From assembly GCA_028280505.1 (NCBI GenBank), contig JANQLO010000032.1, positions 1 through 64,000 of the forward strand: a stretch of 64,000 nt of DNA, read 5' to 3'. Source of the stretch: Chromatiales bacterium. GTDB lineage: Bacteria > Pseudomonadota > Gammaproteobacteria > Chromatiales > Chromatiaceae. Made by a program: the position numbers and the translations under genes. The notes below the pieces were generated by a model. It ran no database searches. It worked only from the letters and a program-made list of their open reading frames with translations, and was not told where the DNA came from. Below are positions 43,755 through 54,225 of this stretch, piece by piece; the first letter of the stretch is position 1, and each line of letters starts with the position of its first letter.

Positions 43755-45980
43755 ATGGTATCGCGTGTCTCCCTGCTGCCGAAAGAAGGCGAAGCCGATG
43801 ATGCGCAGGTCGTTGATTGGCTGCAAGACCTTGGGCAGCGTCGTAGTGCCGAAGATCTGGTTCAGTTGCGTGCCGCGGTCGACATGGCGCGTGAGGCGCA
43901 TCGTCACGAGCGGGCGGTCGACGGCTTCGATCTTTTCCTGTCGCTGCTGCATACGGCCGATACCCTCGACAGTCTGAAGCTCGACATCGATTCCCTGATC
44001 GCGGCGATGTTGTCCGAGATGCCGGGCCACAAAACCTATGATGCGGCTCTGATTAAAAAACGTTTCGGTTTGGCCGTGGCGGCCATGGTCGGTCAGGTGT
44101 CCCGGATTCGCGAACTCTCCGCGACCGGAGCAGAAACGGTCGACGAACGTGGTATCGAGAATTTGCGTCGCATGTTGCTGGATATCGCCGATGACGTTCG
44201 GACGATTCTGGTCGTTTTGGCCAAGCGTCTACAAATCATGCGTCGGCTCAAACGTCTGGGTCCCGAGGCGCAGAAACGTGTCGCACGAGAAACCCAGATT
44301 GTGCATGCGCCCTTGGCAAATCGGCTCGGTGTTTGGCAGATAAAGTGGGAACTTGAAGATCTATGCCTGCGTTATCTGGATTCCGAGCGTTACATCAGTT
44401 TGGCGAAGCAACTCGATGGCAAACGCGCCGAGCGCGAGGAGTTCGTCGCCAGCGTGATCGATCGCCTGGGTCGTTTGTGCCGTGAGGCAGACATTCCGGT
44501 CGAGTTGTCGGGGCGGCCGAAACATATCTATAGCATCTGGAAGAAGATGCAGCGCAAGCGTTTGGACTTCGAGCAGGTGTTCGATGTCCGGGCCGTACGT
44601 GCGTTGGTCGATACCGTGCCGCATTGCTACGAGGTGTTGGGTATCGCACACAGCCTGTGGCGCCCGGTGCCAGGCGAGTTCGACGACTATATCGCCCATC
44701 CCAAACCGAATGGTTATCGCTCGCTGCATACCGCGGTGGTGGGTGACGACGGCAAGCCGCTTGAGATTCAGGTACGAACCCACGAGATGCACGAGCATGC
44801 CGAACGCGGGGTCGCGGCGCATTGGCGCTACAAGGAAAGTTCGCAACAGGATAATGAACTGGAGCGCCGGATCGAGTGGATGCGCCGTTGGTTGGAACAA
44901 CAGGACGCGGATGTCCAACAAGCGGACGCGGTCAATGGCGATACCGATGCGGAATTCGAGGCGCGGCGGATCTATGTGTTGTCGCCGCAAGGCAAGGTCG
45001 TCGAATTGCCGAACGGCGCCACCGCGTTGGATTTCGCCTATGCGATCCATACGTCCGTTGGCCATCGTTGTCGCGGTGCCAAGGTCGACGGCCATATCGC
45101 GCCGCTCGCGCAACCACTGCAGAGTGGACAGAAGGTCGAGATCCTGACCGTGAAAGAGGGCGGCCCGAGTCGCGATTGGCTGAATCCGCACTCCGGCTAT
45201 CTGATTACGAATCGTGCGCGCAACCGCATCCGACAGTGGTTCAAGCAACAAGACTTCGACGAACATGTCGCGATTGGACGCAATGCGCTCGAACGTGAGG
45301 TTGCGCGTCTGAGCGTGCCCAAGCCGGACCTGGAGAAGCTGATCGGGCGGTTCAACTTCAAGACAGGCGATGATCTGCTGGCCGCGATCGGTCGCGGTGA
45401 GTTGTCTGCGATCCAGATCGCCAACACTCAATCCGAAAAGGTGCAGCGCGATGCGGCGGCCAAAGCGGATCAGGAGATTCCCGAAAAACTCAAGCGGCGT
45501 GCACCATCGAAGACGGCGGGTGGTACCGGGCAGGTGGTGGTAGAAGGTATTGGTGATCTGATGACCCAGATGGCCAAGTGCTGCAAACCGGTACCCTACG
45601 ACGCCATCATCGGCTACATCACACGCGGCCGCGGCGTTACCGTGCACCGCCAGGACTGTGCGGTGGTGCGTAAGATGGATGCCCAGAACAAGGCAAGACT
45701 GGTCGACGTGGCTTGGGCCGATACTCAGCAGGACTCACGCTTTTTGGTTGATATCCATGTTCTTGCTGGTGATCGTAAAGGGTTGTTGCGCGATATCTCA
45801 TCGGTGTTCGCCAATGCTGAAATCGATGTGCTTGGGGTTAACACCCAGTCCGACAGACGGAGTGACCAGGCCAGTATGCGCTTTACCGCGGAGGTCGCCG
45901 ATATGGCCCAATTGAGCCGGGTGATGGAAAGGCTGGCCCAAGTACCCGACGTGATCGATGTGCGGCGTCAGCTCTCCTGA
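43755..45980 (+). CDS. relA: (p)ppGpp synthetase RelA
   Basis: The 741-residue protein has a degenerate HD domain (LIAAMLSEMPGHKTYDAAL in place of the HDxxED hydrolase motif) and a synthetase domain (SGRPKHIYSIWKKMQRK; EFDDYIAHPKPNGYRSLHT). The EFDD acidic motif is that of monofunctional RelA, not SpoT. TGS (about 405-465; RIYVLSPQGKVVELPNGATALDFAYAIHT) and C-terminal ACT (about 665-741) follow. It makes (p)ppGpp on starved ribosomes. Hydrolysis needs a SpoT encoded elsewhere. Confidence 0.95.
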   Translation: MVSRVSLLPKEGEADDAQVVDWLQDLGQRRSAEDLVQLRAAVDMAREAHRHERAVDGFDLFLSLLHTADTLDSLKLDIDSLIAAMLSEMPGHKTYDAALIKKRFGLAVAAMVGQVSRIRELSATGAETVDERGIENLRRMLLDIADDVRTILVVLAKRLQIMRRLKRLGPEAQKRVARETQIVHAPLANRLGVWQIKWELEDLCLRYLDSERYISLAKQLDGKRAEREEFVASVIDRLGRLCREADIPVELSGRPKHIYSIWKKMQRKRLDFEQVFDVRAVRALVDTVPHCYEVLGIAHSLWRPVPGEFDDYIAHPKPNGYRSLHTAVVGDDGKPLEIQVRTHEMHEHAERGVAAHWRYKESSQQDNELERRIEWMRRWLEQQDADVQQADAVNGDTDAEFEARRIYVLSPQGKVVELPNGATALDFAYAIHTSVGHRCRGAKVDGHIAPLAQPLQSGQKVEILTVKEGGPSRDWLNPHSGYLITNRARNRIRQWFKQQDFDEHVAIGRNALEREVARLSVPKPDLEKLIGRFNFKTGDDLLAAIGRGELSAIQIANTQSEKVQRDAAAKADQEIPEKLKRRAPSKTAGGTGQVVVEGIGDLMTQMAKCCKPVPYDAIIGYITRGRGVTVHRQDCAVVRKMDAQNKARLVDVAWADTQQDSRFLVDIHVLAGDRKGLLRDISSVFANAEIDVLGVNTQSDRRSDQASMRFTAEVADMAQLSRVMERLAQVPDVIDVRRQLS

Positions 45981-46140
45981 ATCACCACGCTTGGCAGAAG
46001 CTTGATAGTGACGTTAAACTAAGCTCCCGATTTAAAAGAGAAAATCTGCTAATCTTCAAGAAGTTTCGAGTTGTTGTGTAGAAGCGACGCAGGATTGGCT
46101 GCTGGAGCAGATTTAATACACCCGATTTTGTTCATTTTGC

Positions 46141-46165
46141 GGCGCCCGCCAAGCGCCCATTTTTT
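46141..46165 (+). terminator. Terminator-like hairpin with T-run in the ndk leader
   Basis: GGCGC (46141-46145) and GCGCC (46153-46157) flank a 7-nt loop, with TTTTTT at 46160-46165. It lies only 32 nt before the ndk start. It may be the relA terminator or an attenuator in the ndk leader. Confidence 0.55.
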
Positions 46166-46196
46166 ATATTTGTATTTGATCTTATTGGAGTTTTCC

Positions 46197-46625
46197 ATGG
46201 CCGTAGAACGTACTATCTCGATCATCAAACCCGACGCTGTGGCAAAAAACGTCATTGGCGATATATACAATCGTTTTGAGCGTGGGGGCTTGAAGATCGT
46301 TGCCGCGCGCATGCTTCACCTCAGCCGCGAACAGGCCGGTGAGTTCTATGCCGTTCATAAGGAACGCCCGTTCTACAACGATCTGATCGATTTCATGACC
46401 TCCGGTCCCGTGATGGTTCAAGTGCTCGAGGGCGAAAACGCGATTGCCACGAATCGTGAATTAATGGGGGCGACCAATCCTCAGGAGGCCGCGCCGGGCA
46501 CCATCCGTGCTGATCATGCGCAGACCGTCGACGAGAATGCGGTCCATGGTTCCGACGGACCGGATACGGCGGCGGTAGAGATTGCTTTCTTCTTCCCCGA
46601 AGGTGTCTGCGAGCGTACTCGCTGA
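46197..46625 (+). CDS. ndk: Nucleoside diphosphate kinase
   Basis: The 142-residue enzyme has [33 protein letters not shown] and the active-site His in [21 protein letters not shown]. It balances nucleoside triphosphates. TTGGAG eight nt upstream supports ATG 46197; the longer frame is not needed. It opens the rlmN cluster. Confidence 0.97.
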   Translation: MAVERTISIIKPDAVAKNVIGDIYNRFERGGLKIVAARMLHLSREQAGEFYAVHKERPFYNDLIDFMTSGPVMVQVLEGENAIATNRELMGATNPQEAAPGTIRADHAQTVDENAVHGSDGPDTAAVEIAFFFPEGVCERTR

Positions 46626-46635
46626 ACGACCTACG

Positions 46636-47724
46636 ATGAGCGAGGCGTCCAAAACCAACTTGCTGGGACTGACCAAGGGTGCCATGGAGGCATTCTTCGA
46701 AGGTCTGGGCGCCAAGCCATTTCACGGCCGCAATGTGCTCAAGTGGATTCACAAGCACGGGGTGGTTGATTTCGACGCGATGTCCGACGTGCCCAAAGCC
46801 TTGCGGCGGACGCTGCATGAAATGGCTGAAGTGACTTTGCCGCGTATCGCGCTTACGCAGCCGTCGGCCGACGGTACCCTCAAGTGGGTGATTGAACTGG
46901 TCGATGGTCAGCATGTTGAAACCGTGTACATTCCCGATGACGGCCGAAGCACCATTTGTGTTTCGTCACAGGTCGGTTGTGCACTCGATTGTTCGTTTTG
47001 TTCGACTGCCCAACAAGGCTTCAACCGAAATCTCGATATCGCGGAGATCATCGCTCAGGTGTGGTTGGCCACACGTGAGCTCGGACATCCGCCGACCAAT
47101 GTCGTGATGATGGGGATGGGCGAGCCGTTGGCCAATTTCGACAATGTGGTTCCGGCGATGGAACTGATGCAGGAAGACTTGGCCTACATGATCTCGAAGT
47201 CGCGAGTGACCATTAGTACCTCGGGTATCGTGCCGGCGTTGGTACGCCTGCGCGAGGTCAGTGATGTCAGTTTGGCAGTGTCATTGCACGCCCCGGATAA
47301 TGCGCTGCGCGACCAACTGGTGCCGATCAATCGGAAGTATCCGCTGGAACAGCTGATCCCGGCATGCAAGGCCTTTATCGCCAATGACAAGCGGCGCAAG
47401 ATTACCTGGGAATACGTGATGCTCGACGGTGTCAATGACTCGATTGCTCACGCCAAGGCTTTGATTCGGTTGCTGCAAGGTGTGCCCTCCAAGGTCAATC
47501 TGATTCCGTTCAATCCTTTTCCCGGCACTGCCTACGAGACTTCGTCGGCCGATCGGATCGAGGTCTTTCGTCAGCGTCTCAAGCGCGCGGGAATCATGGC
47601 GATTACGCGAAAGACGCGTGGCGACGATATCGATGCGGCCTGTGGTCAATTGGTCGGCCGTGTCAAAGACCGTAGCCGTCGCCATCTGCGACGTATCCCG
47701 ATCGTGCAGGAGCAGCGGCCATGA
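46636..47724 (+). CDS. rlmN: Dual-specificity 23S rRNA/tRNA adenine-C2 methyltransferase
   Basis: The 362-residue radical SAM enzyme has the CxxxCxxC cluster (GCALDCSFCSTAQQGFNRN), GMGEPLANFDNV and a C-terminal Cys region (DIDAACGQLVGRV). It methylates A2503 of 23S rRNA and A37 of tRNAs. It starts 10 nt after ndk; ndk-rlmN-pilW is a normal gammaproteobacterial order. Confidence 0.96.
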   Translation: MSEASKTNLLGLTKGAMEAFFEGLGAKPFHGRNVLKWIHKHGVVDFDAMSDVPKALRRTLHEMAEVTLPRIALTQPSADGTLKWVIELVDGQHVETVYIPDDGRSTICVSSQVGCALDCSFCSTAQQGFNRNLDIAEIIAQVWLATRELGHPPTNVVMMGMGEPLANFDNVVPAMELMQEDLAYMISKSRVTISTSGIVPALVRLREVSDVSLAVSLHAPDNALRDQLVPINRKYPLEQLIPACKAFIANDKRRKITWEYVMLDGVNDSIAHAKALIRLLQGVPSKVNLIPFNPFPGTAYETSSADRIEVFRQRLKRAGIMAITRKTRGDDIDAACGQLVGRVKDRSRRHLRRIPIVQEQRP

Positions 47725-48512
47725 AGCAGTTTTCGCTGCGCATTTCGGTTGTTTTGATCGTTGGTCTAAGTCTCACGGCTTGTCAGCAGCGCACCGTACG
47801 GCCCGGCACCTCGCCCGATACGACCGGCAATCTCGGGTCGCCGCTGGTTCAGCCGAGTCCGGCCGATGTGTATATCGGTCTATCCGGCGCTTATCTGCGC
47901 GAAGGATTGCTCACCGAGGCGTTTAAGAACGCGCAAAAGGCTGTGATCGCCGATCCTTCATCCAGCAACGCTCATTACGCCCAAGCCCTGGTGCATCAGC
48001 GTTTGGGGCAGCTCGATCAGGCCGATACCTCGTTTCGCCGGTCTATTTCGCTGGATGCCCGTAATCCCGTTGCCTTGAATGCCTATGGTTCGTTCTTGTG
48101 TGCTCAGCAGAGCTACGAGGATGCCGACGCACATTTCCGCCGGGCGCTGAACAATCCGCTTTACACCACGCCTTGGCTCGCTTGGCACAATGCCGGCTCT
48201 TGCAATGAGCGGGCCGGTGATATCGACCGTGCCGAAAGCGATTATCGTGCGGCCCTACGCACCAATGCCGGATTCGCGCCCAGCTTACTCGCCATGGCCA
48301 AGATCAGTTTTGAAACCGGCAGTTATCTGTCGGCGCGCGGTTATCTGCAGCGTTTTGCGGAGGTCGCATCACATACCGCAGAGAGTCTCTGGTTAGGTTT
48401 CAGAACCGAAAATCAGTTGGGCGATAAAAATCAGATGGCGAGTTATAGCTTGAAGCTGCGCGCCAAGTTTCCTGATTCCGATCAGGCCAAGTACCTAAAA
48501 TCGATTGAGTAA
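47721..48512 (+). CDS. pilW: Type IV pilus lipoprotein PilW/PilF
   Basis: The 263-residue protein has a lipoprotein signal (IVGLSLTACQQ) and at least five TPR repeats (YIGLSGAYLREGLLTEAFKN, AHYAQALVHQRLGQLDQADTSF, NAYGSFLCAQQSYEDADAHF). PilW/PilF lipoproteins help the secretin PilQ assemble in the outer membrane. It overlaps the rlmN stop by 4 nt, so it is co-translated. Confidence 0.92.
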   Translation: MKQFSLRISVVLIVGLSLTACQQRTVRPGTSPDTTGNLGSPLVQPSPADVYIGLSGAYLREGLLTEAFKNAQKAVIADPSSSNAHYAQALVHQRLGQLDQADTSFRRSISLDARNPVALNAYGSFLCAQQSYEDADAHFRRALNNPLYTTPWLAWHNAGSCNERAGDIDRAESDYRAALRTNAGFAPSLLAMAKISFETGSYLSARGYLQRFAEVASHTAESLWLGFRTENQLGDKNQMASYSLKLRAKFPDSDQAKYLKSIE

Positions 48513-48518
48513 AGAACC

Positions 48519-49634
48519 ATGAGCGCGGTAGTGACGGAACAGCAGTCGAACAGCAATGTGACCGAGTTCTTCTCCCCGGGACCCGGAGAGCGCCTAAGGG
48601 CAGCACGATTGTCGATGGGGTTCGACCTCGCCAAGATCGCGAGCGAATTGCATCTCACGACTGCAGTGGTCGAATCGCTCGAGGCGGATGACTACAGCGA
48701 CATAGAGGCACGGGTGTTCGTTCGAGGATACCTAAGAAATTACGCTCGTATCGTCGATATGCCAATCGAGTCGATCTTGCGGCAGTTTGACGAGAAATGG
48801 CCGGAAGACGATGCCTATCAAACGACGTTACGCGAATCGCCGATGTTGCCGGCCGATGGTGGTCCCGGGCGCGGTTGGGCCGGTGCGGTGACGTGGCTGT
48901 TGATCATCGGTTCCTTGGTGTTGTTCATGATGTGGTGGCGTGGCTATCTCGACGAGATTGTCCCTGCCGAGATCCGCAGCGGCAATGCCGATGAGATTCA
49001 GCCCGCCGATACGGAAGAATCTTCGGATTCGGATGCTGATTTCTCAGTTGGGGCGATGACGGATCTCGCACAGCCCGATGGTCGTTTATTGCTCCCGATG
49101 CGGAAAGACAGCGATGTTGCCGAGTCTGTTACAGCGGCTGAGACCGGTGTCGTCGCATCGGGGACCGAGGCGCCGGCCCCGATCGTTGAAGCACCGCGTG
49201 TGACGGAAACCGTGGTCAGTACGACCTTGTCGGATTCCCTCACATTTGTGGCCGATGCGGATGCGGCGTCCGATAACGTGCCGGCGGTAGCGGCGCCGGT
49301 GAGCGATACGTCGTCCGTTTCATCCGATAGCGATGCAGTCGTTGCGACAGCCTTGCCCGCGACAACCGAAAGCGATGTGCCGGTAGCCGAGGGACGCGGG
49401 GAGATCGTCATGACATTCAGTGCACCGTGTTGGGTCGATGTGCGTGACAGCGAGCGAAAATTCAAGCTGTTTGGAGAAATGCCCAAAGGCACGCGCAGGG
49501 TGTTGGGTGGGGAGCCGCCGTATAAACTCGTCATCGGAAATGCGGGCGCAGTAACGATCGAGATTGACGGCGAGCCATTCGATATCATGCCTTACGCAAA
49601 CGGCAACGTGGCACGTTTTACACTCGACCCCTGA
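48519..49634 (+). CDS. rodZ: Cytoskeletal protein RodZ
   Basis: The 371-residue protein has an N-terminal HTH (PGERLRAARLSMGFDLAKIASELHL), one membrane helix (AVTWLLIIGSLVLFMMWW), a long Ser/Asp/Ala-rich linker, and the periplasmic C-terminal DUF4115 (MTFSAPCWVDVRDSERK, GGEPPYKLVIGNAGAVTIE). RodZ anchors MreB to the inner membrane to set cell shape. In many relatives ispG follows; here hisS follows after a strong terminator. Confidence 0.93.
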   Translation: MSAVVTEQQSNSNVTEFFSPGPGERLRAARLSMGFDLAKIASELHLTTAVVESLEADDYSDIEARVFVRGYLRNYARIVDMPIESILRQFDEKWPEDDAYQTTLRESPMLPADGGPGRGWAGAVTWLLIIGSLVLFMMWWRGYLDEIVPAEIRSGNADEIQPADTEESSDSDADFSVGAMTDLAQPDGRLLLPMRKDSDVAESVTAAETGVVASGTEAPAPIVEAPRVTETVVSTTLSDSLTFVADADAASDNVPAVAAPVSDTSSVSSDSDAVVATALPATTESDVPVAEGRGEIVMTFSAPCWVDVRDSERKFKLFGEMPKGTRRVLGGEPPYKLVIGNAGAVTIEIDGEPFDIMPYANGNVARFTLDP

Positions 49635-49660
49635 ACTGGCGGTTGGTAGCAAATACAACG

Positions 49661-49689
49661 GGCCCCGCATTGCGGGGCCTCGGTTTTTT
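49661..49689 (+). terminator. Strong intrinsic terminator between rodZ and hisS
   Basis: GGCCCCGC (49661-49668) and GCGGGGCC (49672-49679) flank a 3-nt loop, followed by TTTTTT (49684-49689). It lies 27 nt after rodZ and only 17 nt before hisS. hisS therefore needs a promoter overlapping or upstream of the hairpin, or read-through. Confidence 0.85.
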
Positions 49690-49705
49690 CGACTAGACGA
49701 TCTTT

Positions 49706-51007
49706 ATGGCTAAGAGCATTCAGGCAATTCGAGGCATGCATGACGTGCTGCCGTCGAGCACCTCATTGTGGCAGTTTCTCGAAAGACAAGTGGCCGCGGT
49801 GCTGGCTTCCTATGGTTATCGTGAGATCCGCATGCCCATCCTGGAGATGACCGAGCTCTTCAAACGCTCGATCGGTGAGGTCACCGATATCGTCGAGAAG
49901 GAGATGTACACCTTCGAGGATCGCAATGGCGAAAGCCTGACTTTGCGCCCCGAAGGCACCGCGGGTTGTGTACGTGCGGGAATGGAACACGGATTGCTAC
50001 ACAATCAGATCCAGCGTTTATGGTATCAGGGCCCGATGTTTCGGCATGAACGTCCTCAGAAAGGACGATACCGTCAATTTCATCAGATCGGTGTCGAGAC
50101 CTATGGTATGCAGGGTCCGGATATCGACGCCGAGGTAATTTTGCTCTCTGCCCGCATCTGGCGGGCGCTCGGTATTTCGGATCTGGAGTTGCAGGTCAAC
50201 ACGCTGGGGACGCCACGGGAAAGGGCCGATTATCGCGACGAGTTGGTGCGCTATTTCGAGGCCCATTCCGATCAATTGGACGACGATAGCCAACGCCGTT
50301 TGCGAACCAATCCGCTGCGTATTCTCGACAGCAAAAACCCGGCAATGCGGCCCATGTTGGACGGCGCTCCGACCCTGATGGGGCATTTGGGCGAGGCATC
50401 GCGCGCGCATTTTGCCTTTGTTTGCGAAATTCTCGAGCGCGCAGAGGTGTCTTATGTGGTCAACCCCCGCCTCGTACGCGGTCTGGATTATTATTCGCGT
50501 ACCGTATTCGAGTGGGTTACGGATAAACTCGGCGCCCAGGGAACGGTTTGCGCCGGCGGCCGTTATGACGGACTGGTGGAGCAACTCGGTGGTAAATCGG
50601 TTCCGGCGGTCGGTTTTGCGATGGGCCTGGAGCGCTTGGTCGCCCTACTCGAGACACTCGACCCGGCTGCAGCCAAGGTTTCGACAGACCTTTATCTGGT
50701 ATTGCTCGGAGATACAGCGATGCGTGAGGGGCTGATAGTGGCCGAGCAATTACGCAACGGGTTGCCGGGTGTGGAAGTTTTGTGCAATTGCGGCGGCGGT
50801 GGCATGAAGGCGCAATTCAAGCGTGCCGATCGCAGCGGGGCCCGCTATGCCCTGGTGCTCGGCGATGACGAGATCGCCAACAACACGATCGTCGTGAAGC
50901 CGTTGCGCACCGATGAACAGCAAGTCGCGATTACGCGCGACGACGTTGTCGAGCAATTACGCGGTCGTCTGCAAGGCGATGCCGATCAATCTGCGGAGAA
51001 GATGTAG
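49706..51007 (+). CDS. hisS: Histidyl-tRNA synthetase
   Basis: The 433-residue class II synthetase has [27 protein letters not shown] (motif 2 area), [38 protein letters not shown] and [13 protein letters not shown] (motif 3). It charges tRNA-His. The stop abuts the next start. Confidence 0.97.
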   Translation: MAKSIQAIRGMHDVLPSSTSLWQFLERQVAAVLASYGYREIRMPILEMTELFKRSIGEVTDIVEKEMYTFEDRNGESLTLRPEGTAGCVRAGMEHGLLHNQIQRLWYQGPMFRHERPQKGRYRQFHQIGVETYGMQGPDIDAEVILLSARIWRALGISDLELQVNTLGTPRERADYRDELVRYFEAHSDQLDDDSQRRLRTNPLRILDSKNPAMRPMLDGAPTLMGHLGEASRAHFAFVCEILERAEVSYVVNPRLVRGLDYYSRTVFEWVTDKLGAQGTVCAGGRYDGLVEQLGGKSVPAVGFAMGLERLVALLETLDPAAAKVSTDLYLVLLGDTAMREGLIVAEQLRNGLPGVEVLCNCGGGGMKAQFKRADRSGARYALVLGDDEIANNTIVVKPLRTDEQQVAITRDDVVEQLRGRLQGDADQSAEKM

Positions 51008-51643
51008 ATGAGTACCTTTAAGACCGAAGAAGAACAGGTCGAGGCGATTAAAAAATGGTGGAAGGAAAACGGTCTGTCGGTCGTCGGCGGTATCGCACTC
51101 GGCTTCGCCGTTATCGGTGGCTGGCAGGGTTGGCAGATTTACCAACGCAATGAGGGTGAGGCTGCGTCGACGCTTTATGAGGCTATGCGGCAAGCCGTCC
51201 GCACGGGTGAGAATGCCCAGGCCCTGGAGCAGGGCAAACGACTGATCGGGGACCACGGCAATACAGCCTATGCCGGGTTTGCGGCGTTGCAGATGGCCCG
51301 TTTGGCCTATACGCGCGGTGAGAAGACGGTGGCGCGCAATCATTTGCAGTGGGTCATCGATGCGGCACCCGACCCGTCGTTACGCGAGGTTGCCCGCCTG
51401 CGACTTGCTCATTTGTTGCTCGATATGGACGAACTCGATGTACTGCAGGGTCTGCTGAGCAACACGCCGCTCCCGGCGTTCGAGGGTGAGTTCGCCAGCC
51501 TGCGGGGTGACCTTGCGCAGCGACGCGGCGACGATGCCGCAGCACGTGAGGCCTATTTGGAGGCATTGAGTAAGGGCGTCGAAGACGAGGCGTTGTTGAA
51601 AATGAAGTTGGTCGATGTCGGTGGCCAGGCGCCGGCGTCCTGA
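51008..51643 (+). CDS. yfgM: YfgM-family ancillary SecYEG subunit
   Basis: The 211-residue protein starts with the YfgM signature FKTEEEQVEAIKKWWKENG, then one membrane helix (VVGGIALGFAVIGGWQGWQI) and a periplasmic TPR-like domain. YfgM associates with SecYEG and PpiD. It begins at the base after the hisS stop and precedes bamB, as in E. coli. Confidence 0.93.
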   Translation: MSTFKTEEEQVEAIKKWWKENGLSVVGGIALGFAVIGGWQGWQIYQRNEGEAASTLYEAMRQAVRTGENAQALEQGKRLIGDHGNTAYAGFAALQMARLAYTRGEKTVARNHLQWVIDAAPDPSLREVARLRLAHLLLDMDELDVLQGLLSNTPLPAFEGEFASLRGDLAQRRGDDAAAREAYLEALSKGVEDEALLKMKLVDVGGQAPAS

Positions 51644-51652
51644 GGATTGGTT

Positions 51653-52819
51653 ATGCGTCGAGCCTTAGTTTATCTGTCCGCTGTCTTGCTTGGTGGTTGT
51701 GGCACCTTCGCCGATCCGACCGAGTGGTTTTCCGACGCCGAGGCCGAGTATGTTGCGGAGCTACAGGATCTGACCAACAAGATTCAGCCGCAGCGTCTTT
51801 GGTCCCGCGATGTCGGCGTGGGCACGGACGAACGTCGGCTCGGTCTGGAGCCGCGGGTCGCAGCCGGTACGGTGTATGTCGCCGATGCCGAGGGTCAGGT
51901 GCAGGCTCTGGATGCCGATAGCGGGCGTACCCGCTGGGAGGCCGAGCTCGATCTGCCGGTGTCCGGTGGCCCGGGTGTAGGCAGCGGCAAGCTGTTGCTC
52001 GGCACTATCGATGGCGACGTGATCGCATTGAATACCGAGAACGGCGAGGAGCGTTGGCGTACACGTTTAACCAGCGAAGTGCTATCCGTGCCTGCGGTGA
52101 GCAGTAGCACGGTCGTGGTACACACGGTGGACGGCAAGCTGTTTGGTCTGGAGGCAACCGATGGCAGCGAACGTTGGCGCTATGAGCGTGAAGTGCCGTC
52201 CTTAACGCTTCGTGGTACGGGTTCTCCCGTGATTTCCGGCGGTGCGGTCTACGTTGGTATGGCCGGCGGTCGGCTGGTTGCCTTGCGCCTGGACAACGGC
52301 GGCTTAATCTGGGACGCGAACGTTACGGTGCCGGGTGGCCGTTCCGAACTCGAGCGTTTGGCGGACATCGATGGCGATCCCATTGTGTTGGGTGGTGGCG
52401 TGTTTGTCGCGACATACCAGGGCGAGGTCGGCGCCGTCGAGCAACGCAGCGGTCGGCTCGCCTGGCGACGTAAAATGTCTTCGTACAATCGTATGGGCGC
52501 GGATCTGCAGGGTCTCTACGTTAGCGACGACGATGGTGTGGTCTGGGGATTGGACATTCGTTCCGGTTCGGCGGTTTGGAGCCAGGATGCATTGAAAAAC
52601 CGCAAGCTGTCGAATGTTGCCGTCTTAAGCGGCTATGTCGTGGTCGGTGATTTCGAGGGCTATTTGCACTGGATGGACCGTAACGACGGCAGTCTGGTCG
52701 CGCGTACCCGTGTCGGTAGCGAGCCGATCACTACCGGTTTGGAGGTGATCGACGATGTACTCTATGTGCTTGGTGACGGTGGCGATCTCGCGGCAGTGCG
52801 GCTGCCTGTCACCAACTGA
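51653..52819 (+). CDS. bamB: Outer-membrane assembly lipoprotein BamB
   Basis: The 388-residue lipoprotein has lipobox VLLGGCGTF and an eight-blade PQQ-like beta-propeller with repeated W motifs ([45 protein letters not shown]). It is part of the BAM complex. ATG 51653 starts the signal peptide. Confidence 0.95.
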   Translation: MRRALVYLSAVLLGGCGTFADPTEWFSDAEAEYVAELQDLTNKIQPQRLWSRDVGVGTDERRLGLEPRVAAGTVYVADAEGQVQALDADSGRTRWEAELDLPVSGGPGVGSGKLLLGTIDGDVIALNTENGEERWRTRLTSEVLSVPAVSSSTVVVHTVDGKLFGLEATDGSERWRYEREVPSLTLRGTGSPVISGGAVYVGMAGGRLVALRLDNGGLIWDANVTVPGGRSELERLADIDGDPIVLGGGVFVATYQGEVGAVEQRSGRLAWRRKMSSYNRMGADLQGLYVSDDDGVVWGLDIRSGSAVWSQDALKNRKLSNVAVLSGYVVVGDFEGYLHWMDRNDGSLVARTRVGSEPITTGLEVIDDVLYVLGDGGDLAAVRLPVTN

Positions 52820-52827
52820 AACGAGCT

Positions 52828-54222
52828 ATGTTGCCGGTCATCGTCCTGGTCGGGCGTCCTAATGTTGGCAAATCGACGCTGTTCAATCGATTGACCCGTT
52901 CGCGCGATGCCTTGGTCGCTGACCGGCCGGGCCTGACCCGTGATCGAAAATACGGGGTAGGGCGGCTCGGTTCGCATCCTTATGTCGTCGTCGATACCGG
53001 CGGCATCAGCGGTGATCGTGAAGGTGTCGACGTGCTGATGGAGCAGCAGGTTCAACTGGCTCTCGATGAAGCCGATCGCGTGTTTTTTATTGTGGATGCG
53101 CGCGATGGCGCAACCGGTAGCGACCAGGCGATCGCCGAGCGTCTGCGACGTACGGGCAAACCGATCACGCTGGTGGTCAACAAGATCGACGGACTCGATT
53201 ACGACAGTATCAGCGGCGATTTTCATGCATTGGGCCTGGGCGGCCCGGTGCCGATCGCGGCGGCCCATGGACGGGGCGTTCATGGTCTGATCGACGAGGC
53301 ATTGGCAACGCTGCCGGTCATGCCCGAGGCGCGTGCCGACGAGGAAGCCGGCGGTGTTCAGATTGCCGTGGTCGGGCGACCCAATGTCGGCAAGTCGACC
53401 TTGGTTAATCGTCTTCTCGGCGAGGAGCGTGTGGTCGCTTTCGATCAGCCCGGCACTACCCGTGACAGCATCCATGTCCCTTTCGAGACCGACGGTCGTC
53501 GATACACCTTGATAGACACCGCCGGTGTGAGACGGCGTGCGCGCATCAGCGAGGCTATCGAGAAGTTCAGCGTGATCAAGACGCTGCAGGCGATGGAAGA
53601 GGCGAATGTCGTGTTGCTGGTACTCGACGCCCAACAGGGGATTTCGGATCAGGATGCGGGATTGGCCGGCCACGTGATCGACAGTGGCCGAGCTTTGGTG
53701 GTGGTGATCAATAAATGGGACGGTCTGGCCGACGATCTGCGGGATCGCGTGAAAAGCGAGATGCAACGTCGTCTGCCTTTTTTGGATTTTGCGGATTGGC
53801 GATACATTTCTGCGTTACACGGCAGCGGGGTCGGCCACCTGCTGGATGCGGTAGATGATGCCTATCGCGCGGCGATGATCGATCTCAAGACTCCCGAATT
53901 GACACGTATCCTCGAAGATGCGGTGAGCGAGCATCAGCCGCCTTTGGTCCGTGGTCGGCGAATCAAACTGCGTTATGCCCACCAGGGCGGTAAAAATCCG
54001 CCGTTGATTGTCGTCCACGGCAACCAGACCGCTGATGTGCCGGCGAGTTATCAACGCTATCTAACGAACCGATTTCGTAGCGTGTTCCGATTGCGTGGGA
54101 CGCCGTTGCAGGTTGAGTTTCGTAGTGGCGACAATCCTTACGCCGGCAAGCGCAACACGCTTACGGAGCGCCAGCGCAAGAAGCGCACGCGAATGATGAA
54201 GCACGTGCGCAAACGCAAATAG
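52828..54222 (+). CDS. der: Ribosome-assembly GTPase Der
   Basis: The 464-residue protein has two tandem GTPase domains ([14 protein letters not shown], residues 1-170; [16 protein letters not shown], about 180-350) and a C-terminal KH-like domain. It is needed for 50S maturation. It follows bamB by 8 nt and is convergent with xseA, with only 3 nt between stops. Confidence 0.96.
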   Translation: MLPVIVLVGRPNVGKSTLFNRLTRSRDALVADRPGLTRDRKYGVGRLGSHPYVVVDTGGISGDREGVDVLMEQQVQLALDEADRVFFIVDARDGATGSDQAIAERLRRTGKPITLVVNKIDGLDYDSISGDFHALGLGGPVPIAAAHGRGVHGLIDEALATLPVMPEARADEEAGGVQIAVVGRPNVGKSTLVNRLLGEERVVAFDQPGTTRDSIHVPFETDGRRYTLIDTAGVRRRARISEAIEKFSVIKTLQAMEEANVVLLVLDAQQGISDQDAGLAGHVIDSGRALVVVINKWDGLADDLRDRVKSEMQRRLPFLDFADWRYISALHGSGVGHLLDAVDDAYRAAMIDLKTPELTRILEDAVSEHQPPLVRGRRIKLRYAHQGGKNPPLIVVHGNQTADVPASYQRYLTNRFRSVFRLRGTPLQVEFRSGDNPYAGKRNTLTERQRKKRTRMMKHVRKRK

Positions 54223-54225
54223 TCT

